From positions 1,798,001-1,862,000 of the forward strand of contig NC_015501.1 of NCBI RefSeq assembly GCF_000212375.1: a DNA stretch of 64,000 nt, written 5' to 3'. The notes beneath the pieces were generated by a model that worked only from the letters and a program-made list of their open reading frames with translations, had not been told where the DNA came from and searched no databases. Positions within the stretch are counted from its first letter, which is position 1; every line of letters begins with the position of its first letter. The position numbers and the translations under genes were made by a program. The stretch comes from Porphyromonas asaccharolytica DSM 20707. Its GTDB lineage: Bacteria; Bacteroidota; Bacteroidia; Bacteroidales; Porphyromonadaceae. Of the stretch, positions 54,134-62,762 are shown one piece after another.

Positions 54134-54147
54134 TCTCTAGCTACATT

Positions 54148-55662
54148 ATGAGCAAACAACTCCGCATCTGGCTCTTTGTCCTCCTCGGCACGCTCTTCAC
54201 CTCCAGCTCCCTCCTCGCCGAAGGCATCATCACGATGACCACCTCCAAGGCCATCGGAGAGACAATCTTACTAAGAGTCGTAGCGAATGGCAACGTATCC
54301 ATCGAGGGGGCTCTAGAGACTGGAGAAATGAACGAAGATGGTTTCAAGTTCTACACGATTAAAAGCCAGACGATTACCATCCGAGGCGATGTGACATCGC
54401 TTAATTGCGGGGAGAGCGAACTGACCAGCTTGAATCTGTCTCAGAACACCGCCTTGACATCGCTTGAGTGCTCTTACAACCAACTGACCAGCCTAGACGT
54501 GTCAAAGAACACCGCCTTGACAAAGCTTGACTGCTGCTGCAATCAACTGACCAGCTTGGACGTGTCAAAGAATGTCGCCTTGACAAAGCTTGCCTGCTTC
54601 AGCAATCAACTGACCAGTTTGGACATGTCAAAGAACACCGCCTTGGAAGTGCTTAACTGCTTCAGCAATCAACTGACTAGCTTGGAGGTGTCAAAGAACA
54701 CCGCCTTGACAAAGCTTTGGTGCTCCTACAATCAACTAACTAGTTTGGATCTGTCTCAGAATATCGCCTTGACAAAGCTTGATTGCTCCTACGACCAACT
54801 GACCAGCTTGGATGTCTCTGGCTGTACCGCCTTGACAGAGCTTAACTGCATCAATAATCAGCTGACCAGCTTGGACGTGTCAAAGAACACTGTCTTGACA
54901 GAGCTTGAATGCTCCTACAATCAGCTGACCAGCTTGGATCTGTCTCAGAACACCGCCCTGACAGAGCTTTTCTGTCACAGCAATCAACTGACCAGCTTGG
55001 ATGTCTCAAAGAACACGGCCTTGGAAGTGCTTGACTGCTTATACAATCAACTGACGAATTTGGACGTGTCAAAGAACACCTCCTTGACATCGCTTGAGTG
55101 CTCCTACAATCAGCTGACCAGCTTGGAGGTGTCAAAGAACACCGCCTTGGAAGTGCTTGACTGCTTCAGCAATCAACTGACCAGTTTGGACGTGTCAAAG
55201 AACACCGCCTTGGAAGTGCTTGACTGCTTCAGCAATCAACTGACCAGTTTGGACGTGTCAAAGAACACCGCCTTGGAAGTGCTTAACTGCTTCAGCAATC
55301 AACTGACTAGCTTGGAGGTGTCAAAGAACACCGCCTTGACAAGGCTTAACTGCGATTACAATCAACTGACGAGCTTGGACGTGTCAAAGAACACCGCCTT
55401 GACAACGCTTGGTTGCAACGACAATAAGCTGACTAACTTGAACATGTCTGGGTGTGCTAATTTGATGGTTATTAATTGCTCCAACAATTATATCAATGGC
55501 AAGGCTATGACCAAGCTGGTGAATAGTCTTCCCAATCGAAGGGGAAAGAGTAATGGTACTATTGTTATAGTAGATAGCTCCTCTAAGAAAAGCGATAAAA
55601 ACAGGTGTAGCGCTGCTGACGTAACTACCGCAAAGAGGAAAAACTGGAAAGTTCGACAATAA
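54148..55662 (+). CDS. Secreted leucine-rich-repeat protein (17 repeats of 21 residues)
   Basis: This 504-residue protein has a signal peptide (IWLFVLLGTLFTSSSLLAEG), a short N-terminal domain with KSQTITIRGDVTSLNC, then 17 repeats of the type LTSLDVSKNTALTKLDCxxNQ (about residues 92-448) and a 55-residue tail (NGTIVIVDSSS, KKNWKVRQ). Such LRR solenoids mediate adhesion or host contact in oral Bacteroidales. I see no C-terminal type IX sorting domain: the protein stops right after a block (AKRKNWKV) that in my memory of relatives leads into further sequence, so secretion to the surface is uncertain. Repeats 12-14 are nearly identical, implying recent expansion. Confidence 0.85.
   Translation: MSKQLRIWLFVLLGTLFTSSSLLAEGIITMTTSKAIGETILLRVVANGNVSIEGALETGEMNEDGFKFYTIKSQTITIRGDVTSLNCGESELTSLNLSQNTALTSLECSYNQLTSLDVSKNTALTKLDCCCNQLTSLDVSKNVALTKLACFSNQLTSLDMSKNTALEVLNCFSNQLTSLEVSKNTALTKLWCSYNQLTSLDLSQNIALTKLDCSYDQLTSLDVSGCTALTELNCINNQLTSLDVSKNTVLTELECSYNQLTSLDLSQNTALTELFCHSNQLTSLDVSKNTALEVLDCLYNQLTNLDVSKNTSLTSLECSYNQLTSLEVSKNTALEVLDCFSNQLTSLDVSKNTALEVLDCFSNQLTSLDVSKNTALEVLNCFSNQLTSLEVSKNTALTRLNCDYNQLTSLDVSKNTALTTLGCNDNKLTNLNMSGCANLMVINCSNNYINGKAMTKLVNSLPNRRGKSNGTIVIVDSSSKKSDKNRCSAADVTTAKRKNWKVRQ
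54421..55491 (+). repeat. 63-bp tandem DNA repeats inside the LRR gene
   Basis: Seventeen units of 63 bp encode the 21-residue repeats. The words CAACTGACCAGCTTGGA and GTGTCAAAGAACACCGCCTT recur. Units near 55108-55300 differ at only a few bases, so slippage or recombination could change the copy number. Confidence 0.9.
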
Positions 55663-55689
55663 AAGCGTCCTGAGTGGGACTGTAAGCTT

Positions 55690-55812
55690 CGTCTAGTCCG
55701 ACCCACAAGGGGTCGACCTTCTAGCACGTTCGCCTATCCATCGGTCGTTCGGGGCTTTGCCCCTCCGACCGACGGCTACGATGCGTCGGACCTCTAGCGA
55801 GGTCCTTTTCTT
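55690..55812 (+). terminator. Three successive hairpins ending in a terminator
   Basis: GACCC/GGGGTC (about 55700-55713), CGGTCG..GGGGC-TTT-GCCCC..CGACCG (about 55741-55772) and GGACCTC-TAGC-GAGGTCC (55788-55805) followed by TTTTCTT. The last is a good terminator for the dusB-LRR transcript; the first two may belong to an unrecognised RNA. Confidence 0.6.
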
Positions 55813-55840
55813 ATCAGAGTGATCGAAGGGGCTAGAGGCT

Positions 55841-55888
55841 AGAAGTTAGAGCGAGACGAGTAACGGTTACTCGTCTCCTCTAACTTCT
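55841..55888. repeat. Long near-perfect palindrome with GACGAGTAAC core
   Basis: AGAAGTTAGAG-C-GAGACGAGTAAC pairs with GTTACTCGTCTCCTCTAACTTCT: 23 base pairs, one bulged base and a one-base loop. CGTTACTCGTC words also occur at about 8863, 10825 (inverted) and 45003, each beside a mobile or repeat element. Confidence 0.75.
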
Positions 55889-55945
55889 AATCTCTAATAA
55901 CATATCTTTACGGGGAAATTCGTCCGATTCCCTCCTTTCTCGAAT

Positions 55946-56115
55946 ATCCACGTGGGAAATCTCAAATCTCCACGTGGATATTTTTTATTTTCCACGTGGG
56001 CGTCATTCATTTCCTCCGAAGTTTCATTTCATTCTTCCGAAGTTTCATTTCATTCCTCCGAAGAATTTTTTATTCTCCACGTGGAGATTTCGAAATATCC
56101 ACGTGGAAATCAGTT
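55946..56115. repeat. CCACGTGG / TTCCTCCGAAG array, uninterrupted copy
   Basis: Five CCACGTGG palindromes flank three TCCGAAGTTTCATTTCATT-type blocks. The stretch TTTTTTATTCTCCACGTGG at about 56067-56085 matches the sequence restored at 12.5 kb when the IS3 element is removed. It lies between the convergent LRR and trmH-type genes. Confidence 0.88.
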
Positions 56116-56200
56116 TTCCCCGACACGTCACCGTGTCGACATGTAGTCGGTTCTAAATTATTGTAACGAGCTGGCGTCGAATCTTCCCCAGCCAGACTAG

Positions 56201-56989
56201 CTAAAGCATCAGATGCGCCATAACGATAGCCCCAGCGACCGCCACATTGAGCGACTCGCAGTGGCTATCGACAGGCGACGGGATCGTAATCCGCTGAGAG
56301 ACGAGCGCAGAGAGGTCGGACGAGATACCATTGCCCTCGTTCCCTAGTACCAATATATAAGGTTGCTCAGGTGCCAGTCGCAACGTGCGAAGCGGTGCGC
56401 CATCGATGAAGGTCCCTATCACGGGTATCTCCGTCTGCGTTAGCATCGTGAGCAGAGCCGTCCTATCGGTGTAGCGATAAACTTGCACTCGCGCCAGAGC
56501 ACCCATAGTCGCTTGTAGCACCTTTGGAGAATAAACGTCTGCGCATCCCTCTGTACAGAGGACCTGTCTGATGCCCATCCAGTCGCAAGTACGCAGCAGC
56601 GTCCCGACATTACCAGGGTCCTGCACATCGTCTAGAAGGAGCGTGGGTTGTTGTAGCGCTTGGGGAGCCTCTATGATTGGGATCTCGCAAAGCGCCAGTA
56701 GCGGACGAGGACTCTTCAGACCACTCACCCGCTCTATCTGCTTCGGATCAGGCAGGATCACCGCCTCGGCAATGCTCTCTGGGCATCGCCCTAGCAGAGG
56801 CTTGACTAGCTCCTCTGTACCAACTAGTAGCTGACACTGGTAAGCTGGGAGCATCTCGCCGATCAGCTTCTCGCCCTCAGCGATAAAGAGGTTCGACTGC
56901 TTACGATGCTTCGCCAGTTGCAAGCTTTTAATCAGCTTCACCTCTGCATGGGTGAGGGGGCGGTGCTCTATCTTTGTGCGCTCAGACAT
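56201..56989 (-). CDS. SpoU/TrmH-family RNA 2'-O-methyltransferase
   Basis: This 262-residue enzyme belongs to the knotted SPOUT methyltransferases, which methylate ribose in rRNA or tRNA. The N-terminal substrate-binding domain (KSLQLAKHRKQSNLFIAEGE) is followed by the three motifs: QDPGNVGTLLRTCDWMGI, LVLGNEGNGIS and SHCESLNVAVAGAIVM. Its exact RNA target is not evident. It is the last gene of a minus-strand group with birA (9 bp upstream) and mmcQ. Confidence 0.9.
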   Translation of the reverse strand: MSERTKIEHRPLTHAEVKLIKSLQLAKHRKQSNLFIAEGEKLIGEMLPAYQCQLLVGTEELVKPLLGRCPESIAEAVILPDPKQIERVSGLKSPRPLLALCEIPIIEAPQALQQPTLLLDDVQDPGNVGTLLRTCDWMGIRQVLCTEGCADVYSPKVLQATMGALARVQVYRYTDRTALLTMLTQTEIPVIGTFIDGAPLRTLRLAPEQPYILVLGNEGNGISSDLSALVSQRITIPSPVDSHCESLNVAVAGAIVMAHLML

Positions 56990-56998
56990 ACTCTTCTA

Positions 56999-57748
56999 TT
57001 ATAGGTAAACAATCTCTTTGAAGGCGTAGCGTCGCTCCTCACCTTTCGCAGTAGTTAGGACGAGCAGCCCCTGAGGACTTACCTCCTGGATCGTTGCCTC
57101 AAACTCCTCCTCGGTGGCGACATCACGGTAGCGAGCTGGGATGCCTCGCTGGTAGAGGAGATCGTTGTACTCTGCATGCAGTGCCGCATAGTCTTGACGA
57201 GCGAGCTGCTCCCCTAGATGACGGAGCATCTGACGGAGGAAAGCTTTCACATCGTGGGGCTGTCCCGTCACGAGGTGCAAAGAGATCGCTTGCGGGAGCT
57301 CAGGCGGGAAAGCTCCCTCATTGATATTCATACCGATACCGATGATCGTCTCTGCGACAGAGCCCTCCGCCAGAGCGTTGTGGATCAGTATACCTGCAAT
57401 CTTGTGGTCATTGACGAAGAGATCGTTGGGCCACTTGATCTCAATGGTATCTTCGCTCGAAAGCTGCTCCTGGTAGCTCTTATAAACCGCTATGGCGGTC
57501 GCCTCGCTGATAGACCATATCTGCTGCAAAGGTCGATCTAGACGAAGGTAAATAGAAGGGAGCGCATTGAGCCGAGGACTACTAAACCAGCTATTGTTTA
57601 GCTGACCTCGTCCCGCCGTCTGATAGTCCGTATGTATGACCGTCCCCGAGGGAAGGTCGGGTCTCTCCTGCAGGAGCTTGACTAGGTAGTCGTAGGTACT
57701 CGCTATGGGGTGGTCTAGTTCGGTTATCTCAAAGGAGATCTTGCTCAT
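56999..57748 (-). CDS. birA: Biotin--[acetyl-CoA-carboxylase] ligase
   Basis: This 249-residue enzyme attaches biotin to carboxylase carrier domains via biotinyl-AMP. Motifs: HTDYQTAGRGQLNNSWFS (the GRGxxxRxW-type biotinyl-AMP loop, here GRGQLNNSW), EIKWPNDLFVND and IGIGMNINEG. It lacks the N-terminal helix-turn-helix of E. coli BirA, so it should not be a repressor. Its start overlaps the end of mmcQ by 20 bp, so the two are translationally linked. Confidence 0.93.
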   Translation of the reverse strand: MSKISFEITELDHPIASTYDYLVKLLQERPDLPSGTVIHTDYQTAGRGQLNNSWFSSPRLNALPSIYLRLDRPLQQIWSISEATAIAVYKSYQEQLSSEDTIEIKWPNDLFVNDHKIAGILIHNALAEGSVAETIIGIGMNINEGAFPPELPQAISLHLVTGQPHDVKAFLRQMLRHLGEQLARQDYAALHAEYNDLLYQRGIPARYRDVATEEEFEATIQEVSPQGLLVLTTAKGEERRYAFKEIVYL

Positions 57749-58130
57749 TCTGTGCTTGATTGTAGATTTCTATTCCGAGAGGCAGAAGACGCTGCTGAAC
57801 CTTCGGGAGCTTGCGCCACACCTGCGCATAGGAGTGACGTAGGAGCCGAGCGATCCACTCCTCAGACTCACTAGTCGGTAGCTCCAGCTGTATCCAGTGC
57901 TTCTTATTCAGGTGAAAGGCGGGCTGCAGGTCGCTATGCCGGTCTAGCAAAGGCTCTATCAAGTCTGGGTTCACCTTGAGCGATACCATGCCTGGGTCAT
58001 GCTCCAGCCAGAGCAATGCAAAGATGCGTCGTGACAGACGGTAGGTCACCACCTCTGGACCAAACGGCGCATCCGCCTCGCAGTAGGGCAACTGGCGACA
58101 GAGCTCATCTATTTGGCTTATCCCATTCAT
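57729..58130 (-). CDS. MmcQ/YjbR-family protein
   Basis: This 133-residue small protein belongs to the MmcQ/YjbR family (DUF419), with a CyaY-like fold related to a DNA-binding double wing. Recognisable parts are CEADAPFGPEVVTYRLSRRI and MVSLKVNPDLIEPL, then HLNKKHWIQLEL. Function is unsettled. The ATG at 58130 (MNGISQIDELCRQL) is used; an upstream in-frame ATG at 58211 would run through the rdgB promoter and into rdgB. It heads a minus-strand group with birA and the trmH-type gene. Confidence 0.85.
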   Translation of the reverse strand: MNGISQIDELCRQLPYCEADAPFGPEVVTYRLSRRIFALLWLEHDPGMVSLKVNPDLIEPLLDRHSDLQPAFHLNKKHWIQLELPTSESEEWIARLLRHSYAQVWRKLPKVQQRLLPLGIEIYNQAQNEQDLL

Positions 58131-58143
58131 TTCAGTACTTTTG
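58113..58143 (+). promoter_or_regulatory. rdgB promoter
   Basis: TTG (58113-58115), 20 bp, TACTTTTG (58136-58143) is a consensus promoter. It lies partly inside the start of mmcQ. A minus-strand TAACTTTG (58174-58167) faces it, probably for mmcQ. Confidence 0.75.
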
Positions 58144-58175
58144 TAATCAGTCTTATAGAACCTCCACAAAGTTAC

Positions 58176-58766
58176 ATGAAAGTCCTTTACCTCGCCACAC
58201 ACAATGCTCACAAGCTCCTCGAGATCCAGTCGATGCTCGAAGAGACTTGCGAGGTGCGCTCAGCCTCTTCGCTAGGTCACTACACAGCTCCCGAAGAGAG
58301 CGCCTCTACGCTCCTAGGCAATGCAACTATCAAGGCGCAAGCTCTCTACGACCTCTACCACAAGCCTTGCATTGCGGACGATACGGGGCTCTTTGTCGAG
58401 GCGCTAGGCGGTGACCCAGGCGTACACTCAGCCCGCTACGCAGGTCGTGATGGCGACGATGTGGCTAATAGGAAGCACCTCCTAGACTCCTTAGCCTCAC
58501 ACCCCGAGCCGTGGCGAGCTTACTTCGAGTGCGTCATCGTACTGATCGACAGCCAGGGCGAGGAGCATCACTTCGTGGGGCGTGTAGCGGGACGGATCAT
58601 TGACCACGAGGAGGGTGCCGAGGGCTTTGGATACGACAGCCTCTTCGTGCCAGAGGACTTTGACAAGACCTTTGCTATGATGAGTCCGCAAGAGAAGAAT
58701 GCTATCAGCCACCGCACACGAGCCGTGGATCAGCTCCGCACATACCTTACCAGACACAGCCTATGA
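58176..58766 (+). CDS. rdgB: XTP/dITP diphosphatase (RdgB/HAM1)
   Basis: This 196-residue enzyme removes non-canonical purine nucleotides (dITP, XTP) from the pool. Motifs: LYLATHNAHKLLEIQSML (SxNxxK-type, here THNAHK), DDTGLFVEALGGDPGVHSARYAG and GFGYDSLFVPE. Length is normal. The ATG at 58176 is the start because a longer frame would begin upstream of the promoter. Its stop overlaps the porZ start (58763), so translation of porZ may depend on it. Confidence 0.95.
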   Translation: MKVLYLATHNAHKLLEIQSMLEETCEVRSASSLGHYTAPEESASTLLGNATIKAQALYDLYHKPCIADDTGLFVEALGGDPGVHSARYAGRDGDDVANRKHLLDSLASHPEPWRAYFECVIVLIDSQGEEHHFVGRVAGRIIDHEEGAEGFGYDSLFVPEDFDKTFAMMSPQEKNAISHRTRAVDQLRTYLTRHSL

Positions 58767-61096
58767 AAGCCCCTATACACCTCCTCCTCCCGCTCCTTCT
58801 ATGCACCCTGCCTCTAGCAGCTCAGGAGCAACTGTGGCAGTGGCATCTAGCCGTAGGTGATGTAGAGCTCGTGGCAGATCTGCCTGAGCAAGTACTCTTC
58901 ACCACAGGGGGCGTCATCGGCACCGTATCTCCAGAGCATCCTGATGAGATCCATCTCTTCGATGGCATGACCCCTATCAGCGACCTTGATGCCGAGATGA
59001 TCCGCTACTCGCCCAGCCAGCAGGTCACTACCGCCTACTACACATCGGGGCGTATAGACCTCATATACAGCGACCGCATCTACAACCTAGTGGGCATCAG
59101 CGATAATAGCATGCTCAACGACAAGACCGCCACACGCATCTTCTATTACAAGGAGTTTGCCTTCATAGCAGGTCACTTCGGGCTCATGCAGATCGACCTC
59201 AGCCATCATCAGATCGTAGCCACGGCCTTTCTAGGCAAAGAGGTGCTAGACGCCTTTGCTCTAGACGAAAAGCTCTATGCGCTGACCAACGAAGGGCTAC
59301 GCTCTAGTACCCTCTCGCAAAACTTGCAAGACCCCGCCTCGTGGAGTCTCGTCGAGGGCTTACCGCAGAGGGGGATCACCGCTATCACCGCCCTACCCGA
59401 CGGCTCGCTCTGGTACATCGACAACCTTAACAATCTCTATCGCACCACGCTAGCCCAAGCCAATACTACCCCTCAGATGATGGCGCAGAGCGGATGGGCC
59501 GAGCGACTCTTCCCGCTAGCTGATGGTGTGGCTGTCGCAGGAGCCGACTCGCTTCTCGTATGGAGAGCTAGTGGCGAGCGCATACGCATTAACTTGCCCG
59601 CTCATCTGCACAGCCTATCAGGCGACAGCTCTCCAGACAAGCTCTGGTTCACGGCCGATGGCGCTCTCTACAAAGCTAACCTCGCCTCCGCTAGCAATGG
59701 GAGCGTCTCTCTCGAAAAGCTAACCCTCGAAGCCAACGCCCCGAAATCCAACAAGCACTTTTACCTCACACACCAGCACGGCAAGCTCTACTCCGTCAGT
59801 GGAGGACGTCGCACCAACGCTTACTGGCAGCCTGGTTACATACAGATCTATACCCCACCCCTCTGGCGCACCTGGGACTATCGCGAGATCCGGCAGCAGA
59901 CGGGCGACATCCCTGTCTACGACCTCGTCTCCATAGCCGTAGACCCTCGTGACGCAGAGCACTACTTCGTCGGCTCGTGGGGAGATGGTCTCTACGAAAT
60001 ACAAGGCGACCAAGTCATCAATCGATACACTCCAGACAATGCGCCATTCGTCAGAGCTTGGAACGATGATTCACCCACAGCACACAATGTCCGTGTCGGC
60101 TCGCTATGCTACGATCATAGAGGCAATCTATGGATGGCACAGGGTCAAGGTTTGATAGCCAACCCCCTCGTAGTGCGCACTCCTGATGGCACGATGAAAG
60201 CTATCTCATACCCAGACATAGAGCTGGTTAATGCTTTCGGTCCTATGCTGGCTCTACCCAATGGCGTCAAGTGGTTGCTCATATTCCACCGAAGCGCGGA
60301 TGGCAATAACGGGGTCTTCATCTTTGATGACAAGGGTACACCACTAGATCAGTCAGACGATGAGTACCGCCTCGTCACTAAGTTTGTCGATCGCACAGGC
60401 AAGGAGATCGCTGCCAAGTACTATTACGACCTAGCTCTAGATCCCTCTGGCAGTCTCTGGATAGCTACAGACAAAGGTCCCATCAGTGTTGCTAGTCCCA
60501 GCACATTCATCTCGCAGAGTACCCCGCTAGCCTCTAGACCCGTAGGCGGCGAGGAGCCCAACCTCTACTATGTCCTAGACAATATGCCCATCACCGCCAT
60601 CGCTATCGATGCGCTCGGCAATAAATGGTGCGGCACAGGTTCTGACGGTCTTTACCTCCTTTCGCCAGACGGCACGCAGCTACTAGCTCACTACACCAAG
60701 GATAATAGTCCTCTGCTCACCAATGATGTGCTCTCTCTCGCCATTGATCAGAAGCGAGGAGAACTCTACATAGCCAGCTCGGCAGGACTTGTCTCCTTAT
60801 ACATAGGTCAGACGAGCGACTGGTCCGCACAGAGCAAAGAGGTCTACATCTATCCCAACCCGCTACGCCCCGAAGATCCCGACCAAGTCACCCTCTCCAA
60901 GCTACCCGCAGGCACTACGGTACGCATCTTAGACGGTGCTGGCAATCTGATCTATCAGGAGGTAGCACTAACAGGACAGCTCACCATCAGCACACGCCTG
61001 CCGAGTGGTGAGCGTTACCCCTCAGGCATTTACTACGCATTACTATCAGACAGCGAGGGCAAGCACAGCTACTCCATACCCTTTGCCGTCATATAA
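58763..61096 (+). CDS. porZ: Type IX secretion component PorZ
   Basis: This 777-residue exported protein has a signal peptide (HLLLPLLLCTLPLAAQEQ), two beta-propeller domains (many DGSLWYIDNLNNLYRTT-like and GNLWMAQGQGLIANP-like blades) and a C-terminal domain (VYIYPNPLRPEDPDQVTL to HSYSIPFAVI) of the type IX sorting fold. Length and architecture match P. gingivalis PorZ, part of the surface attachment complex that joins cargo to anionic LPS. It overlaps rdgB by 4 bp and precedes a secreted C1B peptidase gene by 13 bp. A T9SS cargo with a sorting-type domain is encoded at 12.8 kb. Confidence 0.9.
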   Translation: MKAPIHLLLPLLLCTLPLAAQEQLWQWHLAVGDVELVADLPEQVLFTTGGVIGTVSPEHPDEIHLFDGMTPISDLDAEMIRYSPSQQVTTAYYTSGRIDLIYSDRIYNLVGISDNSMLNDKTATRIFYYKEFAFIAGHFGLMQIDLSHHQIVATAFLGKEVLDAFALDEKLYALTNEGLRSSTLSQNLQDPASWSLVEGLPQRGITAITALPDGSLWYIDNLNNLYRTTLAQANTTPQMMAQSGWAERLFPLADGVAVAGADSLLVWRASGERIRINLPAHLHSLSGDSSPDKLWFTADGALYKANLASASNGSVSLEKLTLEANAPKSNKHFYLTHQHGKLYSVSGGRRTNAYWQPGYIQIYTPPLWRTWDYREIRQQTGDIPVYDLVSIAVDPRDAEHYFVGSWGDGLYEIQGDQVINRYTPDNAPFVRAWNDDSPTAHNVRVGSLCYDHRGNLWMAQGQGLIANPLVVRTPDGTMKAISYPDIELVNAFGPMLALPNGVKWLLIFHRSADGNNGVFIFDDKGTPLDQSDDEYRLVTKFVDRTGKEIAAKYYYDLALDPSGSLWIATDKGPISVASPSTFISQSTPLASRPVGGEEPNLYYVLDNMPITAIAIDALGNKWCGTGSDGLYLLSPDGTQLLAHYTKDNSPLLTNDVLSLAIDQKRGELYIASSAGLVSLYIGQTSDWSAQSKEVYIYPNPLRPEDPDQVTLSKLPAGTTVRILDGAGNLIYQEVALTGQLTISTRLPSGERYPSGIYYALLSDSEGKHSYSIPFAVI

Positions 61097-61109
61097 TACA
61101 TACGACTTT

Positions 61110-62516
61110 ATGAAGAAACTTCTCTTACCCTTACTCCTATTACTATCCAGCATCATGCTACTAGCACAGAGTGAAAGTACCAGTCGCACAGACGGAGCCA
61201 TCACGCCCGAGCTCCTGCAGAAACTCCAGCAAGCTACTCCAAAAGCACCTGCAGAGCGAGCCCTCTATAACAGCATCGCCCAAAACGGCATGGTACTCGC
61301 CAATGCCGAGCTTATGACACCGCCCGATGATCACTTCACCTACCGAGTACCCACGAAGGGGATCACCGATCAGAAGAAGTCTGGTCGCTGCTGGCTCTTT
61401 ACCGGCTTCAATGTGCTACGTGCTCAGTTTATCAAGGACAACAACCTCGGAGAGTTTTACTTCTCCCACTGCTACTCCTTCTTTTGGGATCAGCTAGAGA
61501 AGGCTAACCTCTTCCTCGAGGGGATCCTCGAGACCCGTACGCTCCCCATTACTGACCGCAAGGTGGAGTGGCTCTTTCAGCACCCGATCAATGACGGCGG
61601 ACAGTTCACCGGCATCTCGGACAACCTCCTCAAGTATGGTGTCGTGCCCAGTGACGTGATGCCCGAGACCTACAGTAGCAACAATACCGCACGCCTCTCC
61701 TCACTCATTGCTAAGCTCCTCCGTCAGGGCGGCATGGAGCTACGTAGCAAAGCGGAGCAAGGTGCCACACTAGCAGAGCTTCGCAAGAATAAGGAGACTA
61801 CACTACAAGCTATTTACCGTCTCCTCTGCCTCAACCTTGGCACACCGCCCACCACCTTTGAGTACACTCTCAGAGATGCCGACGGCAAGGTTCTCTCGAC
61901 CAGGGAATACACCCCGCTGAGCTTCTATCAAGAGCATGTCGGGGTCAACCTCAAGGATGACTACGTGATGATCATGAACGACCCCTCGCAGCCCTACTAC
62001 GAGACCTACGCCATCGAGTATGACCGCCACGCCTGGGACGGCAAGGACTGGACCTACCTCAACCTCCCCATGGAAGAGATCAAAGAGATGGCGATCGCCT
62101 CACTCAAGGATGGCAACATGATGTACTACTCTTGTGACGTAGGCAAGGAGCTCAATAAAGAGTCTGGCTTACTCACCCTCGGCTACGACGACTACGAGGC
62201 GATCACGGGCGTCCCGATGACTATGACAAAGGGCGAGCGCATCGCATCTTTTGACAGTGGCTCCACACACGCTATGACACTCGTAGCAGTGGACCTAGAC
62301 AAGTCAGGCAAGCCTACCAAGTGGATGGTCGAGAACAGCTGGGGAGCTACTGCAGGACATCAGGGGTATCTGATCATGACGGACGAATGGTTTGACGCAT
62401 ACACCTTCCGCCTTGTAGTCCATAAGAAGTATCTCACGCCACGTGCCAAGGCACTCCAGGGCAAGACGCCCAAGCTACTCCCCCCATGGAGTCCTATGTT
62501 TCGTGCCGAAGAGTAG
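61110..62516 (+). CDS. Secreted C1B-family cysteine aminopeptidase
   Basis: This 468-residue protein has a signal peptide (MKKLLLPLLLLLSSIMLLAQ) and a bleomycin hydrolase/PepC-type catalytic domain. The catalytic Cys lies in QKKSGRCWLFTGFNVLR, His in GSTHAMTLVAVDLD and Asn in WMVENSWGATAGHQ. Export is unusual compared with cytoplasmic PepC but is known in oral Bacteroidales. The start at 61110 is chosen because it begins the signal peptide; upstream codons overlap porZ. It follows porZ closely, so both probably share the rdgB promoter. Confidence 0.92.
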   Translation: MKKLLLPLLLLLSSIMLLAQSESTSRTDGAITPELLQKLQQATPKAPAERALYNSIAQNGMVLANAELMTPPDDHFTYRVPTKGITDQKKSGRCWLFTGFNVLRAQFIKDNNLGEFYFSHCYSFFWDQLEKANLFLEGILETRTLPITDRKVEWLFQHPINDGGQFTGISDNLLKYGVVPSDVMPETYSSNNTARLSSLIAKLLRQGGMELRSKAEQGATLAELRKNKETTLQAIYRLLCLNLGTPPTTFEYTLRDADGKVLSTREYTPLSFYQEHVGVNLKDDYVMIMNDPSQPYYETYAIEYDRHAWDGKDWTYLNLPMEEIKEMAIASLKDGNMMYYSCDVGKELNKESGLLTLGYDDYEAITGVPMTMTKGERIASFDSGSTHAMTLVAVDLDKSGKPTKWMVENSWGATAGHQGYLIMTDEWFDAYTFRLVVHKKYLTPRAKALQGKTPKLLPPWSPMFRAEE

Positions 62517-62614
62517 TCGAGTAGTCGCACAGTGACCATCATCTCCTAAGGTCATCAGATAGCATAACTATCGCATTGGTCGCTATCTAAGCCAAATTGT
62601 ACAGAGTACCTAGA

Positions 62615-62651
62615 GCAAGCCCAATCGCTTCGATGAGGCGGTTGGGCTTGC
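62615..62651 (+). terminator. Terminator after the C1B peptidase gene
   Basis: GCAAGCCCAATCGC pairs with GCGGTTGGGCTTGC with one G-U-type mismatch. CACTTTATCTC follows. Confidence 0.8.
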
Positions 62652-62709
62652 CACTTTATCTCATACCGATAGACAACAATAGCTTCTCTTACAGTTAAAC
62701 GAAAAGCAT

Positions 62710-62717
62710 TACCTTCG
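62710..62717 (+). promoter_or_regulatory. Possible -7 box of the SDR gene
   Basis: TACCTTCG differs from the consensus at one position, 46 bp before the ATG at 62763. Confidence 0.35.
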
Positions 62718-62762
62718 CAGTCAGCTACGTTCAGTCAATGAACATGCTGATCATCAACTATT

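Noticed and set aside
54851-55135. Minus-strand repetitive reading frames over the LRR gene
   Set aside because: They mirror the 63-bp repeats of the plus-strand gene.
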